This document shows, piece by piece, positions 27,812-37,622 of a stretch of DNA of 64,000 bases. Source of the stretch: Shewanella electrodiphila (lineage in GTDB: Bacteria; Pseudomonadota; Gammaproteobacteria; Enterobacterales; Shewanellaceae). The stretch spans positions 62,001 to 126,000 of the forward strand of contig NZ_JAKIKU010000006.1 of assembly GCF_023283985.1 (NCBI RefSeq), given 5' to 3'. Every line of letters begins with the position of its first letter. The stretch's first letter is position 1. A model generated the notes under the pieces. It did not search any database. It saw only the letters and a program-made list of their open reading frames with translations, and was not told the origin of the DNA. The translations under genes were made by a program, and so were the position numbers.

Positions 27812-30460
27812 ATGTTCAACAAGAAGATGCCATGGCTGGTGCCTACCATTGTAGCAACAGCTGTCACTATGAGTTTATCAGGTTGTGGTTCAGATGATGA
27901 TGACACCACAGTTACCGAAACCCCACCAGTCGTTCAACCACCCGCAGAAACCGGCCCAACCTTTCCTGAAGGTGCGATAATGGTCGAAGCTGGCGATAAC
28001 CTTACTATCAGTATTCAAGAAGCCCTAATTAACGCACAAAGTAATGATGTTATTGTGCTGCCTAAAGGTAACTTCAAAATCGAATCCACTTTATTGTTTG
28101 ATGGTGATGTCGACGGCGATGGTAGCTTTGCTAAAAATATTACCATCATGGGGTATGGCCAAGATGATACCGTACTCGATTTCTCTGAAGCTAACTCTGG
28201 TGATGGCATATTCGTGCAAAATGCGATTAATATTATTATTCAGGATTTATCGGTTAACGAAGCAAAAAATAATGGTATTAAGCTAAAAAACACCAATGGC
28301 ATCATCTTAAGACGCCTTGCGACAGTGTGGGAAGGCGAACTTGATGAAGGTAATGGCGCTTATGGCCTATACCCTGTGGAATGTGAGAACATCCTGATTG
28401 AAGATACCTATGTTCGCGGTAGCGCCGATGCGGGTATTTATGTAGGCCAATCTGAGTACATAGTGGTTCGACGTAATATCGCTAAAGAAAACGTCGCGGG
28501 CATTGAGATCGAAAACTCAAAATATGCCGATGTATATGATAACGAAGCTGTGGGTAACACAGGTGGTATTTTAGTCTTCGATTTACCGATTAATAATCAC
28601 CGCTATGGCTCCAGTGTGCGTATCTTTAATAACAAGGTTTATGACAATAATACCCTGAACTTTGCCAATGCATCGTCAAATCCTGCTGGGGTTCATATTG
28701 TACCACCTGGGACTGGGGTGATTGTTTTATCGACTGATGATGTAGAGATTTTTAATAACGAAATTACTAACCACGACACTGTTGGCTTAACCATTTCAAG
28801 TTTCTTTATTGCCGAGCCAGACATCAGTACATTTGTGGGTAATTACGGTCAACCAGGTCAAGCGATTGCAGATGGTTGGCGCCCTACTCCGCGTAATATT
28901 TCGATTCACGATAACGTCATCTCAGGATATGGCCAAAAGCCTAAAGGTTATTTAATCGAAGACATCATTAAAGCCTATGTATTAACCCATGGCTCACTCC
29001 CCGGGATTTTATATGATGGCTTAGGGGAAATGTTGTCTAATAATGGCACAGCGGCATATCTAGGTTTACAAGAATTGCCGTTTAATCCTGATGGCAGTGA
29101 CAATATTTGTGCGCAAAATAATGGTGATGTCAGTATTGGTCAATTATATGCCAACAATAATACCGATATGAATATTGCTGATGTGCTGTATGAAAAAACA
29201 CAAGCTGAATTAATGAATTGTGCTCAAGTCAGTTTGCCTGTCCATACCGTCACCTTTGGCGATGAAATCTTTGGCTGTGGCGTCGACGACGATACCGCAG
29301 GTTGTGATGGTGGCACCTTAGTCGGTGGCGGAGGCTCTATCGGTGAAGGCGAAGGTGGCCTTGAAGGAGATGGCGACTTAAGTTTATGTGAAGCATCAGG
29401 AAGTAATGTCAGTTGGGATGCACTATTAAAAGCTAACTGCCCAAATTTGTCTGACTATAATCTATTTACCGACATGGCAAACCCTACCGATGCACCAAAT
29501 TCTGGTGGATTACCTTACGATCTCAATACACCATTATTTACCGATCATGCCAGCAAATATCGTTTTGTTTATTTACCCGATGGAACGAAAGCCGACTACA
29601 GTGAGAATGAGTCATTCGACTTCCCTGTTGGCACTGTGATCAGTAAAACCTTCGCACTTCCAGAAAACACTAATGCACGCGGCTTCGCTAATGAAGATTT
29701 AATCGAAACACGGTTATTAATCCATCGCGAAACTGGCTGGAGTGCGCTTCCTTATGTGTGGAAAGCAGACAAGTCAGATGCTGTGTTAGCTAAAGCTGGC
29801 GCGATTCAAGGTAAGCAAGTCACCCATAAAGGTGAAATGCTCAGCTTTGATTATGTGGTACCAAACATGAACCAATGTAAACAATGCCACCAGTTTAAAG
29901 CTGATGAGGACAGTAATGCGGTATTCATGCCTATCGGACCTAAAGCACGTCATTTAAATCGTGATTATGCTTATATTGATGGCAGCATGAACCAGTTAAC
30001 CAAATGGCAATCTGCAGGCATATTACAAGGACTTCCGAGCCTAGCAGATGTTGATATGGTACCTGAGTATCAAGATGGCGATGAAGACAGTATTAGTTCA
30101 ATGTCAGATACTGAACTAATGGATGCTGCAAAAGGCTATTTAGATATTAACTGCGCTCATTGTCATCGCCCTGAAGGCAACGCGTCTAACACAGGCTTAA
30201 AGCTTGAGTATTGGCGTAGCTATGCTGAAGATGCAGGTTTTTCACACGGAACATGTAAGTCACCAGTCGCTTATGGTGGTGGTAGCTTAGGCTTTGATGT
30301 TGTACCAGGTAACCCTGAAGAGTCTATTTTACACTTTAGAATGGAAACTAATGATCCTGGAGATAGAATGCCAGAGATTGGCCGAAGTCTGTCTCACGAT
30401 GAAGGTGTTGCCTTGATCAGTGAATGGATTAAGCGATTACCAGCGGCGTCTTGTTCATAG
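27812..30460 (+). CDS. lipoprotein fusing a parallel beta-helix domain to an SO2930-type diheme cytochrome c
   Basis: 882 residues. Signal peptide with lipobox LSGC (Cys25); a TxxP-rich linker (30-50); a right-handed parallel beta-helix (about 60-375) with repeating NI.I.D.xV/GI.I turns, of the TIGR03805 type; a Gly/Glu-rich linker (about 500-524); then a domain like the SO2930/TIGR03806 diheme family (about 525-880) with CxxCH at 689-693 and 781-785 and candidate Met ligands at 844/853. In other genomes, as I recall, these two families are neighbouring separate genes. Anchored in the envelope; donor, acceptor and the ligand of the helix are unknown. GGAG lies 4-8 bases before the ATG region. 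Confidence 0.82.
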   Translation: MFNKKMPWLVPTIVATAVTMSLSGCGSDDDDTTVTETPPVVQPPAETGPTFPEGAIMVEAGDNLTISIQEALINAQSNDVIVLPKGNFKIESTLLFDGDVDGDGSFAKNITIMGYGQDDTVLDFSEANSGDGIFVQNAINIIIQDLSVNEAKNNGIKLKNTNGIILRRLATVWEGELDEGNGAYGLYPVECENILIEDTYVRGSADAGIYVGQSEYIVVRRNIAKENVAGIEIENSKYADVYDNEAVGNTGGILVFDLPINNHRYGSSVRIFNNKVYDNNTLNFANASSNPAGVHIVPPGTGVIVLSTDDVEIFNNEITNHDTVGLTISSFFIAEPDISTFVGNYGQPGQAIADGWRPTPRNISIHDNVISGYGQKPKGYLIEDIIKAYVLTHGSLPGILYDGLGEMLSNNGTAAYLGLQELPFNPDGSDNICAQNNGDVSIGQLYANNNTDMNIADVLYEKTQAELMNCAQVSLPVHTVTFGDEIFGCGVDDDTAGCDGGTLVGGGGSIGEGEGGLEGDGDLSLCEASGSNVSWDALLKANCPNLSDYNLFTDMANPTDAPNSGGLPYDLNTPLFTDHASKYRFVYLPDGTKADYSENESFDFPVGTVISKTFALPENTNARGFANEDLIETRLLIHRETGWSALPYVWKADKSDAVLAKAGAIQGKQVTHKGEMLSFDYVVPNMNQCKQCHQFKADEDSNAVFMPIGPKARHLNRDYAYIDGSMNQLTKWQSAGILQGLPSLADVDMVPEYQDGDEDSISSMSDTELMDAAKGYLDINCAHCHRPEGNASNTGLKLEYWRSYAEDAGFSHGTCKSPVAYGGGSLGFDVVPGNPEESILHFRMETNDPGDRMPEIGRSLSHDEGVALISEWIKRLPAASCS

Positions 30461-30471
30461 AATGCCACTTT

Positions 30472-30500
30472 AGAGGATGAACCTAGGTTCATCCTCTTTC
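30472..30500 (+). terminator. terminator between the two diheme cytochrome genes
   Basis: Perfect 12-base arms AGAGGATGAACC and GGTTCATCCTCT around TA, followed by TTC. It suggests the second gene has its own promoter or gets only read-through. Confidence 0.7.
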
Positions 30501-30510
30501 ATTTCACTAA

Positions 30511-30549
30511 CCAATCATAACGACCAATCATGACCACCAATCATAACGA
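30511..30549. repeat. 13-base tandem repeat, three copies
   Basis: Units CCAATCATAACGA, CCAATCATGACCA and CCAATCATAACGA, followed by a degenerate fourth CCAAAATTTA. It lies between the terminator and the second diheme gene, where its promoter would be expected. Confidence 0.85.
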
Positions 30550-30603
30550 CCAAAATTTATTCAAAGTTTGGGGCAAATAATTATAAAATGCAGGATACTG
30601 TTG

Positions 30604-31830
30604 ATGACTCATTACGCTGAAATCAAAACTAACTTTCTAATACCGCTACTCATCTTACTATTAAGCTCAGTATTAATGGCTTGTGGTGGATCAGACAGTA
30701 ATGATTCAAATACGTCAACAGCTCCTTCAGCACCTAGTACGCCAGCCACGCCAACAACACCTGAACAGCCAGAAGGTTCAGATGATGTTTGTCAGTTAAC
30801 CAATACAGAAGTAAATTGGCAGGCGTTAATGAGCAAAGACTGCCCTAATTTAAGTGATTATGGCTTATTTATCGACCCTTCAATACCAACTCATGCACCA
30901 CAAGAGCCAGGCCGTGGTTATCAGTTGTCCACGGAATTATTTTCAAATTATGCCAGTAAGTATCGATTCATATATTTACCCGAAAGTCAGTCGATGTTTT
31001 TTAACCCACAACAGACTTTTTCACTTCCTATTGGCAGCGTGTTAGTAAAAACATTTGCTCTGCCATTTGACACTCAGTTAACCGGAACCAGCAACGAAAA
31101 GCTGATTGAAACCCGACTGATGATCCACAGGGAAACGGGTTGGACTGCGCTAACATATCAGTGGCAACAAGACATTGCCTCACTGATTATCGCCGGTGCC
31201 AATGTCACTCATACCTTAAATAATCAAGGCGAGTCCATTACCTTTGATTACCATATCCCCAGTAAAGTGGAGTGCAAAATTTGCCACCAAATCAATGAAG
31301 AGGATATTAGTAGAATTAATCCAATTGGTTTAAAAGCACACCTATTGAATCGGAATATAGTTCAAGAAAATGGTAATAAAGTGAATCAATTGAGTTTTTG
31401 GCAAGATAGGAAAATGCTGTCTGGATTACCTGAATTAGATACTGTTGATCAATCTTATGCTCTAGACAATAGTGAAGCAGATTTAACAAATCGCGCGAAA
31501 GGATATTTAGATATTAACTGCGCACATTGTCATAACGAACAGGGCTTTGCGAGTATTTCAGGGCTGCGGTTAAGCTACTTTGTCGACCACACATCTTTTG
31601 AATATGGCGTTTGTAAACAACCTCCGGGCTGGGATGGTGGTCCTAATGGTTTAGCTTATGACATTGTGCCAGGAAACGCGGAGCGCTCAATAGTGCATTA
31701 TCGTCAAATCTTATCTTCCCCAAAAGACAAAATGCCGCCGATTGGTCGAGAAATAATTCATTCTGAAGGCACTGAGTTAGTTAAACGTTGGATTGATAGT
31801 ATGTCGGCAACCATAGCAACTTGCCAATAA
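30604..31830 (+). CDS. SO2930-family diheme c-type cytochrome lipoprotein
   Basis: 408 residues from the ATG MTHYAEIK (AGGA 8 bases upstream). Signal peptide with lipobox LMAC (Cys27), a Ser/Pro/Thr-rich linker (30-58), then the same domain as the C-terminal half of the preceding protein: shared KDCPNLSDYGLF/ANCPNLSDYNLF, ASKYRF.YLP, KTFALP, LIETRL.IHRETGW and GYLDINCAHCH. CxxCH at 224-228 and 306-310; Met377 is a candidate axial ligand. It is a tandem paralogue without the beta-helix. Likely an electron carrier on the envelope. Confidence 0.85.
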   Translation: MTHYAEIKTNFLIPLLILLLSSVLMACGGSDSNDSNTSTAPSAPSTPATPTTPEQPEGSDDVCQLTNTEVNWQALMSKDCPNLSDYGLFIDPSIPTHAPQEPGRGYQLSTELFSNYASKYRFIYLPESQSMFFNPQQTFSLPIGSVLVKTFALPFDTQLTGTSNEKLIETRLMIHRETGWTALTYQWQQDIASLIIAGANVTHTLNNQGESITFDYHIPSKVECKICHQINEEDISRINPIGLKAHLLNRNIVQENGNKVNQLSFWQDRKMLSGLPELDTVDQSYALDNSEADLTNRAKGYLDINCAHCHNEQGFASISGLRLSYFVDHTSFEYGVCKQPPGWDGGPNGLAYDIVPGNAERSIVHYRQILSSPKDKMPPIGREIIHSEGTELVKRWIDSMSATIATCQ

Positions 31831-31906
31831 TGCAAAGCGAGTAACACCAAGCTAATATACAGGAGATAATTGTTAACAACGGACTCCCTGCTTTTTACTC
31901 AAAAAA

Positions 31907-32935
31907 TTACTGTTTTGAGGCTTGATTGAGTCTTAGGAAATGTCCAGGAGGATAACCGATCCAGTGTTTAAAGCTTTGCCTAAAGTGAGATACATCGCCA
32001 TAACCCAAAGTCTCAGCAATATCCTCAATGGATAGCTTATCAGTCAAAATTAAATTAATTGCCGCTTGGCAGCGAACTTGGTCGATTAACTTCTGATATG
32101 TCGTGCCAGCAGCAGATAACTTCCTACGTAAACTGCGATCGCTCATGTGCATACTTAACGCAAATTGCTCTAATTTAGGTGGGTTTGGCATAGAGTGCCG
32201 AATATTTGTTAGCACTTTATCAATAAAAGAAGTGGCGTCTGGCACCGATTTATTGTGTTTAACTTGCGAAAATTGAAATGCTAAGGGAGAATTTAGCACT
32301 TCCATTTTGATGCCCCACTCAAAAAAGTCGCAGTCAAATACCATGGTAGCACCGGTCTCTTGGCTGAGAAAGTCGGTATTGCAACATGGGCAAGCAAAAT
32401 GGATCTCATCAATATAGACTGGGTCATCAACGAGTTGCCTCGCAGCGCCAAGTAAAGCGCAAACACTATGATGAAACTGAAAGGCAAACTTGTCTTCGCT
32501 GACTTTACCGGTATTGAGCCAACGCACCCATAGAGTGTCACCCTCAATTAGAACTAAGGTATCAGCAAAACTGCCTGCTAAATCAGGGTTTTGAATCACA
32601 AATTTAAGACATTGCCCCAAAGTTGTGAATTGATCAAAGAAGGGTAAAAGAACATCGAGGGAGGCAACTTGATAACTGGCACCCAAGCGGGCACCAATCT
32701 CTTTATCTGGACTGAGGGTGCGTAGTTCCTCCATCGCGAACTCAACTTGCCATACATAAACAAACTGCATCGCCTTAAGTTCTAATGGCCCTAAGCCCAG
32801 TTTTTGGTAGATATCAGCAGCAACCGTTTCACCTAGGTGAATATCGATAAAATTGAGTAAATTACGTAATTCAAAGGCAGGATAACATTGATCACCTACC
32901 ATCATATTCGCTTTATAACCCGACTCTTGCTGCAT
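31907..32935 (-). CDS. AraC-family transcriptional regulator with PF12625-type N-terminal domain
   Basis: 342 residues: an N-terminal arabinose-binding-like (PF12625) ligand domain (about 20-210) and a C-terminal double helix-turn-helix (about 240-335, with LSIEDIAETLGYGDVSHFRQSFKHWIG). AAGGA stands five bases before the ATG. It follows sohB by 12 bp on the same strand and is convergent with the diheme cytochrome gene. Regulators of this subtype often control lipid or hydrocarbon catabolism, but the target here is not shown. Confidence 0.87.
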   Translation of the reverse strand: MQQESGYKANMMVGDQCYPAFELRNLLNFIDIHLGETVAADIYQKLGLGPLELKAMQFVYVWQVEFAMEELRTLSPDKEIGARLGASYQVASLDVLLPFFDQFTTLGQCLKFVIQNPDLAGSFADTLVLIEGDTLWVRWLNTGKVSEDKFAFQFHHSVCALLGAARQLVDDPVYIDEIHFACPCCNTDFLSQETGATMVFDCDFFEWGIKMEVLNSPLAFQFSQVKHNKSVPDATSFIDKVLTNIRHSMPNPPKLEQFALSMHMSDRSLRRKLSAAGTTYQKLIDQVRCQAAINLILTDKLSIEDIAETLGYGDVSHFRQSFKHWIGYPPGHFLRLNQASKQ

Positions 32936-32947
32936 CCATATCCTTAA

Positions 32948-33961
32948 TTATTTAACTGCGTTTTCACGCTCCATCAAACGATTTAAAACCCCATCAACAG
33001 ATAGCGAAGCACCATGTGCTATCTTATCTGCTAACTTCTTTTTCATTTGATATTTAATTTTGATCACTTGATGTTCTTTAGCTAGGCCTAAAATAACATC
33101 ATCGCTGGTAGAAATAGCATCGACTAAACCCAGTTCAATCGCTTGCTGACCGTACCAATGCTCACCGGTTGCGACTTTAGCAATATCCATATCTGGACGA
33201 TATTTGCTGACGAACTCTTTAAACAACACGTGCGTTTCTTCAAGTTCTTCCTGAAACTTCTCACGACCTTCATCCGTGTTTTCACCAAACACAGTCAATG
33301 TACGCTTAAAGTCGCCAGCAGTGTGCTGTTCGTAATCAATATCATGCTTTTTCAATAGTCGACTAAAGTTCGGTAATTGCGCTACAACCCCAATTGAACC
33401 TACAATAGCAAAAGGTGCTGCATACACTTTATCAGCCACACATGCCATCATATAACCACCACTAGCAGCGACTTTATCGATACAGATAGTCAAAGGAATT
33501 TGGGCTTGTTTTAGTCTATCTAATTGGCTTGATGCTAAACCGTAGCCATGCACCATACCGCCGCCACTTTCAACATTAACCAACACTTGGTCATCTTTAT
33601 CAGCAACGGTTAAAATAGCAGTAATTTCTTCACGTAAAGAAGCAACTTCACCGGCATCAATGCTACCTTTAAAGTCGATAACAAAAACTTTTGATGGAGA
33701 AGTGTCATCTTTCTCAGCCGCTTTATCATCAGCTTTTAATTGCTTTTCATAAGCCTTAAATTGCTTCTTAGTAAACAGCTCTTCTTTTAACTCTTTTTCA
33801 AGCTGCTTTAACTCGTCAGTGACATCCGTTAGCTTAAGCTCACCTTTGTCTGCTTTTTGCTTCATGCTGCTAGCAAGTACAACAATCACAACGGCAAGAA
33901 TTGCAACGACAATCGTGACGGCTTTAGCTAAAAACATGCCGTACTCAGATAAAAACTCCAA
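32948..33961 (-). CDS. sohB: inner-membrane serine protease SohB (TTG start)
   Basis: S49-family peptidase. The start chosen is TTG at 33961 (protein MEFLSEYGMFLAKAV), because the E. coli protein begins MELLSEYGLFLAK and ACGGAG lies six bases upstream; the ATG at 33985 lacks both. 337 residues: N-terminal membrane segment (about 9-32), a charged coiled stretch, then the protease domain with nucleophile in KVAASGGYMMA (Ser168) and the general-base Lys in HTAGDFKRTL (about 219). Ends with HWYGQQAIELGLVD, typical of the family. Degrades or processes membrane and periplasmic proteins. Confidence 0.93.
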   Translation of the reverse strand: MEFLSEYGMFLAKAVTIVVAILAVVIVVLASSMKQKADKGELKLTDVTDELKQLEKELKEELFTKKQFKAYEKQLKADDKAAEKDDTSPSKVFVIDFKGSIDAGEVASLREEITAILTVADKDDQVLVNVESGGGMVHGYGLASSQLDRLKQAQIPLTICIDKVAASGGYMMACVADKVYAAPFAIVGSIGVVAQLPNFSRLLKKHDIDYEQHTAGDFKRTLTVFGENTDEGREKFQEELEETHVLFKEFVSKYRPDMDIAKVATGEHWYGQQAIELGLVDAISTSDDVILGLAKEHQVIKIKYQMKKKLADKIAHGASLSVDGVLNRLMERENAVK

Positions 33962-34024
33962 AATACACTCCGTAAAGAAAAACATAATTGTGGGTTATCT
34001 TAGCAGGAAGTTGAAGCTAGTAGA

Positions 34025-34056
34025 CAATAAAAAACCCAGCAAATGCTGGGTTTTTA
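34025..34056 (-). terminator. terminator after the VolA-type lipase gene
   Basis: Arms AAAACCCAGC and GCTGGGTTTT around a four-base loop, with a U-tract on the minus strand (TTTTTTATTG). Confidence 0.88.
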
Positions 34057-34082
34057 GTCAATTAACAATTAAACATCATTAA

Positions 34083-36572
34083 TTAGCTACAAGGTACAAT
34101 AACATCTGCATTATCAACAAGAATCGTTGCTGCACCTAAGCCTGCTGACTTAGCAAATGCCGCTACTTGAGATTGCATTTCAACTGTAGCTTGCGCAGCC
34201 ATACCATCTGTTACGCCATCAATTTCATCAGGGCTAACAATCGAGCTGTGATGACCTTTAGCAAATCTCACCGCGCCAGAACCTGCATTAGTTGAACTAA
34301 CGCAACCTAAACCTAGTGCAGAGATAAGAGGCTCTGTCCCTGATAGTGGGAAGCCTTCAACACTATTAGGTAATACTTGATCCGGTAAGTTACCAGCACC
34401 ATCACCCGCCACTTCAATTAAATGAACAGGCAATTGGGTTTCAGCTAACATTGCACCATGGTTAATTGGGTCAGCTGAATCAATCGCGGTTTGCACTGCG
34501 AATGCAAAGGTAGGAATAAATTCAGCGTAAACCGCTTGCACAAGTGCAGCATACTCAGGCGTACCAGGTTCAAATCCACCTGTATTAGCCGCATCAACCA
34601 ATGCTTGGAAATCTGCTGTACCTGTTACTGTTTCAAACAAAACAGGACCAAATGTTGGTGAGCCTGCAAATGAGCCAGCTAAACCACCAGCCGGCGCAAC
34701 AAGTGAAGCAGCATTAATACCGTAAGCATTAGGTAATTCAGTACCTGTTGTTGGGTCAACTAAACCAGTAGATGCATAAGTTGATAATGTAGTACCAACA
34801 ATGCCACCCAAGCTTAAACCTTGAGCACTGATTTTACTGATATCAAATACTTGTTGCCCACCAGCCTGCGCGATTTGTGTGTACATACCAGTTAGTAACA
34901 AACGAAGACCTAAATGATCTAATGTTGCTTGGCGGAAATTATCACGAACGGTTAAAGTGCTTGCCACGTTAACAAACACTAATGGGTTACCGTTAGCGTA
35001 TGCAGGACCAAATACATCACTGGTTGCTGAGATATCATAAACACCGTTGCCAGTAGCATCGTATGAACGGTCACCATGTAAAGGCATATCGATGGCAATC
35101 GTTGCAATACCTGCCGCAGCATATGTACCTGCATAAGCTAATGCCATTTGCTTAGTACCGCCAAGACCATGCAGCGCCATCGTCGTTGGCCAACCATTTG
35201 TTGGTGCGACAAAAGGCAATCCCGCTTGCGCGCTGAATGCTGCTAACTTAGCCGCGTTAGGCAAAGTAATTTGAACATTAACATTTTCATAACCCATGAT
35301 CGCAGGGATTGGGTTGAACTTGGTCAAATGCTTTGTGGTATCGGCATCAGTGCCATCATCAAGCATCCAAGACTTACCTGCCATTAACGCTGGGTTTTGC
35401 AATGCGGCGGCTGGGTCAACACCCTGCGCAACTGCTTGTGAGCTGAAGTTTGCAACACTCATCGTACCCGCTTCAAGTGCGAGTAATACAGATACAGGGC
35501 TATCACCTTGGGCAAACCAACGGCCATTTGGCGCAGTAGGCGCACCATCAACAATTGGAATAACACAACTAACAGATGAACAATCACCAAATATAGGCAG
35601 ACGAATAACTGCGGTATAAATTTCAGCAATATCTGAAACCACATACGCTAAGCCGTCAGCCTCAGTTAAGCCAGCTGCTTGTGCAACAGTCACCACACCA
35701 CCGAAACCATTATCCATCGGCATTGGCAGTTGAACAAATGAAGGCTTATAAGGATCGCTTGAAGCCATTAACAATTTAGAGGTTTCATAAACATCAGCAA
35801 CGGACTGAGTGGTAAACAAACCTGAATAAGAAACCGTTTCTGGATCAACGCCGTGTTCGGCAGCAATACCTTTTTCGTAGCTGTTAACTAAACCTTGAAG
35901 CAATAACTGCTCGTCGGTTGCAAGCGGATCGGTATCAATATCTAATTTAAGTAAGTTATAAGTACTTGATGGCTCTATCGCACGACCAGCAGAATCTTGG
36001 ATCAGGCTGGTAGTGGCATAAATATAAGATTGGTTTGATTTAAGCGGTTTAATTGGCACTATAGCGATGCTATTACCAGAAGCCTGTGCGACAAAATCAA
36101 CCCCAAATTGAAGTTCATCGCCAACTTTACACGCTGAAAGCGTTAATTCTGCAGCACATTCTGGATCGGTTGATAATGCTCCACCAACTGTTGCTTCAAA
36201 CATGCGCACAGCACCTGGTTGGAACACAGAAGCTGCATCTAAAGTGAGCATGACACCATTATTATCTTCTGGCAGATCGACTGAAATCGATATTGGAGAG
36301 CTAGTAGACCAGCCATCTAATGCGCCAAGAGCTAATGAAGGGTCGACATAATCAACACCGTCTTCACCAGGAATATTTAACGTGCCATCTGTAGTGCCGT
36401 TAAATAAAAGGTCATTTGGCAGTGGCACATCACCCGCTGCAGGGTCGAAAACCACTTGAGAGAATGGAATGAGTGGCTCGACTGAATCCTTCGCTTCATT
36501 TGAACTATCTTCACTACAGCCGCTAAGCCCAAGAGCAGATGCAATTGCAACACCCAATATGAGTCTTTTCAT
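34083..36572 (-). CDS. VolA/Pla-1 family surface phospholipase lipoprotein
   Basis: 829 residues. Signal peptide with lipobox LSGC (Cys19). The family (TIGR03502) includes Vibrio VolA, a surface-exposed lysophosphatidylcholine lipase, and Aeromonas Pla-1. Seen: an N-terminal Big-5-like region (about 35-215) starting FDPAAGDVPLPNDLL, then an alpha/beta hydrolase with oxyanion turn HGLGG (468-472) and nucleophile GLSLGG (Ser587), and a late His in AKGHHSSI. Probably releases fatty acids from host or environmental phospholipids. Divergent from yciK; single-gene unit with a terminator. Confidence 0.88.
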   Translation of the reverse strand: MKRLILGVAIASALGLSGCSEDSSNEAKDSVEPLIPFSQVVFDPAAGDVPLPNDLLFNGTTDGTLNIPGEDGVDYVDPSLALGALDGWSTSSPISISVDLPEDNNGVMLTLDAASVFQPGAVRMFEATVGGALSTDPECAAELTLSACKVGDELQFGVDFVAQASGNSIAIVPIKPLKSNQSYIYATTSLIQDSAGRAIEPSSTYNLLKLDIDTDPLATDEQLLLQGLVNSYEKGIAAEHGVDPETVSYSGLFTTQSVADVYETSKLLMASSDPYKPSFVQLPMPMDNGFGGVVTVAQAAGLTEADGLAYVVSDIAEIYTAVIRLPIFGDCSSVSCVIPIVDGAPTAPNGRWFAQGDSPVSVLLALEAGTMSVANFSSQAVAQGVDPAAALQNPALMAGKSWMLDDGTDADTTKHLTKFNPIPAIMGYENVNVQITLPNAAKLAAFSAQAGLPFVAPTNGWPTTMALHGLGGTKQMALAYAGTYAAAGIATIAIDMPLHGDRSYDATGNGVYDISATSDVFGPAYANGNPLVFVNVASTLTVRDNFRQATLDHLGLRLLLTGMYTQIAQAGGQQVFDISKISAQGLSLGGIVGTTLSTYASTGLVDPTTGTELPNAYGINAASLVAPAGGLAGSFAGSPTFGPVLFETVTGTADFQALVDAANTGGFEPGTPEYAALVQAVYAEFIPTFAFAVQTAIDSADPINHGAMLAETQLPVHLIEVAGDGAGNLPDQVLPNSVEGFPLSGTEPLISALGLGCVSSTNAGSGAVRFAKGHHSSIVSPDEIDGVTDGMAAQATVEMQSQVAAFAKSAGLGAATILVDNADVIVPCS

Positions 36573-36831
36573 CTTTTTTCCCCAAATCTTGTTGTAATAA
36601 TTTTAATTTCCCCAAAAATTGGTCACAATAGCGTAAACACATGACCATAAGGACTTATTTTTGTCCTTAACTCATCTCAAGTTAACGTAAAACTATTGAG
36701 TTAGCTACATATTTGTTACATGCAAAAGTACTACACGTTAACATTTATCAGTCATTTGTTTAAAACGATCGTTTATCTTTTGTTCGAATCTAGAATTGAC
36801 GTGCTTTTGCAGCCGAAGGAAAAATAGAACC

Positions 36832-37569
36832 ATGTTGGAATATCAAGCTAAAAAAGATTCATTAAATAATAAAACAATTCTTGTCACAGGTGCTGGCGCT
36901 GGCATCGGCCGTGTTGCAGCAATTACTTTTGCTAAACATGGCGCTACAGTCATCTTGCTCGGTAAAACAGTTAACAAGTTAGAAGCCGTTTACGATGAAA
37001 TAGAACAAGCGGGTTATCCAAAACCTGCCATCGTGCCACTGGATTTAAAAGGTGCCACTGAGCAAAATTATAAAGACATGGCCGATACCATTGCAGAGCA
37101 ATTCGGTCACCTAGATGGCGTTTTACATAACGCTAGTTTATTAGGCGCATTAGGCCCATTCGAACATATTGATTTGGAATCTTTAGAAGATGTAATGAAA
37201 ATCAATGTAACTGCGCAAGTGATCCTTACTAAAGCGCTACTGCCTATTATGCGAGCAGCACCTTCTGCTTCATTAGTGTTTACATCAAGTAGTGTCGGCA
37301 GACAAGGTCGTGCTTACTGGGGCCCATATTCGTTTTCAAAATTCGCAACTGAAGGCATGATGCAAGTTTTAGCTCACGAGTGTGAAGGCACAAGTGTTCG
37401 TGTTAATAGCATCAACCCAGGTGCAACGCGCACAGAAATGCGCGCAAAAGCGTATCCAGGCGAAGATCCAGCAACATTAAAAACAGCTAAAGACATCATG
37501 CCAACCTATCTTTATTTGATGAGCGATGATGCAGCTGACATAAATGGACAGCAGTTAAATGCGCAATAA
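36832..37569 (+). CDS. yciK: YciK family short-chain oxidoreductase
   Basis: 245 residues starting MLEYQAKKDSL, the same register as E. coli YciK (MHYQPKQDLL). Classical SDR: TGAGAGIG nucleotide loop (about 19-26), NAS in LHNASLLG, catalytic Ser region FTSSSVGRQGRA and YSFSKFA (Tyr-x3-Lys). The C-terminus is slightly short. Substrate unknown. AAGGA lies 12 bases upstream, which is rather far. yciK and sohB are also neighbours in E. coli. Confidence 0.9.
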   Translation: MLEYQAKKDSLNNKTILVTGAGAGIGRVAAITFAKHGATVILLGKTVNKLEAVYDEIEQAGYPKPAIVPLDLKGATEQNYKDMADTIAEQFGHLDGVLHNASLLGALGPFEHIDLESLEDVMKINVTAQVILTKALLPIMRAAPSASLVFTSSSVGRQGRAYWGPYSFSKFATEGMMQVLAHECEGTSVRVNSINPGATRTEMRAKAYPGEDPATLKTAKDIMPTYLYLMSDDAADINGQQLNAQ

Positions 37570-37622
37570 TTGTATTTGAGTTTTGTGAAAATTAGATTCG
37601 AAATCATTTGAATTTAAATGAG

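Noticed and set aside
34083..36572. The lipase as part of a lipid-oxidation operon with yciK and the diheme cytochromes
   Set aside because: It has its own terminator, yciK is divergent, and sohB and the AraC gene intervene.
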